Source of the DNA: Lyophyllum atratum
Taxonomy: Eukaryota; Basidiomycota; Agaricomycetes; Agaricales; Lyophyllaceae
Length of the DNA stretch: 64,000 bases
Direction: 5' to 3'
NCBI GenBank assembly: GCA_014905825.1
Contig: JACGCN010000007.1
Span: 248,001 to 312,000 of the forward strand
Made by a program: the position numbers and the translations under genes. This document shows positions 63,536-64,000 of the stretch, in pieces. How positions within the stretch are numbered: position 1 is the stretch's first letter; every line of letters starts with the position of its first letter. The notes beneath the pieces were generated by a model. The model was given only the letters and a program-made list of their open reading frames with translations. It was not told where the DNA came from and did no database searches.

Positions 63536-64000
63536 CGTGGTTCACGACTAAGAGGCACAAATAGTCCTTTCATCCTGCCCTTTCGGATATGTATTTTGAT
63601 CCGATCCCGACTCCAGCGATCGTTGCATGTCAACATTTAAACAAATTAAAGAACGGAGGAACGACTGATTGTGTCTGTCTAGGAGAGACTACAAAGAGAC
63701 TAGGTTTCACGATGGACAACTCGAACAAGTCCTGTTGACAGTAGAGTACCAAAAAATGGGATTCCCAGTAACTTGAAAATAACTGCCTTCGCACGTAGAT
63801 TTGCTCCGTAATACGTATGTCTTGAGTAGAACACTCCATATCATCTCCAACCCGTCGTGCAACTTGCGCTGCAGCTTTTCAGTGTGCTCGTGATGGTTTG
63901 GCTTGCAGATGACTTTGGAAGCAAACAACTGCAAACAGTCGCGCGCGTGAAGTTCTCAGCCTCCTCCACATCAACTCTTCATCTGTCGACCAAAACTATC
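63536..64000. other. Upstream region of the low-complexity gene, to window edge
   Basis: About 465 bp. Minus frames 63630-63839 and 63707-63934 have no domain. Presumably promoter sequence; no clear element identified. Confidence 0.4.

Noticed and set aside
1..64000. CRISPR arrays, rRNA genes or bacterial operons
   Set aside because: No spaced identical repeats of the right type and no rRNA sequence; gene structure is clearly eukaryotic.

Overview
This window is from a filamentous basidiomycete, most likely an Agaricomycete. Almost every gene is cut by many introns of about 45-70 bp. Protein content fits this: fungalysin, GH27 and GH25 secreted enzymes, F-box proteins, a Tup1 corepressor and basidiomycete-type chromovirus retrotransposons. 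All calls come from reading the sequence; no database search was run.

Layout. 1-831 (minus) is the 5' part of a fungalysin (M36) protease. 2981-5479 (plus) is a GH27 alpha-galactosidase built of 22 exons, seven of them only 8-17 nt. 6330-17650 is a nested transposon block. The outer unit is a 1.5 kb LTR element coding only for a Copia-type Gag (218 bp LTRs, target duplication CAGAC). A 9.8 kb Ty3/Gypsy chromovirus (847 bp LTRs, target duplication ATGAC) sits inside it. The Gypsy element has gag, pol with a C-terminal chromodomain, and an unexplained third ORF of 311 residues between pol and its 3' LTR.

17944-34385 holds a group of mitotic genes. These are Polo kinase, a long nuclear coiled-coil protein of unknown function, and a divergent pair of a kinesin-10-like motor and Aurora kinase. 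Between them lie a short uncertain gene, a possible Med25-type domain protein and a cytochrome b561-like membrane protein. ACGCGT (MCB-type) hexamers lie in the promoters of the mitotic genes. The transposon block ends about 290 bp upstream of the Polo start codon.

34782-49364 holds a small Cys-containing protein, an NAD-dependent aldehyde dehydrogenase, a D-amino-acid oxidase, a decayed TPR gene, an unusual repeat locus with seven copies of a TCCGGATAAAAA-type motif, the corepressor Tup1 and the 18S rRNA acp-transferase Tsr3. 50647-63535 holds a GH25 lysozyme (with an 8 nt exon), two F-box proteins, an enolase-superfamily sugar-acid dehydratase (ENOSF1/L-fuconate dehydratase type) and a large low-complexity protein with a 114 bp internal tandem duplication.

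Best candidates for something undescribed: the Gypsy third ORF, the gag-only LTR element, the G12 tract joining gag and pol, the micro-exon-rich alpha-galactosidase, and the TCCGGATAAAAA repeat locus.
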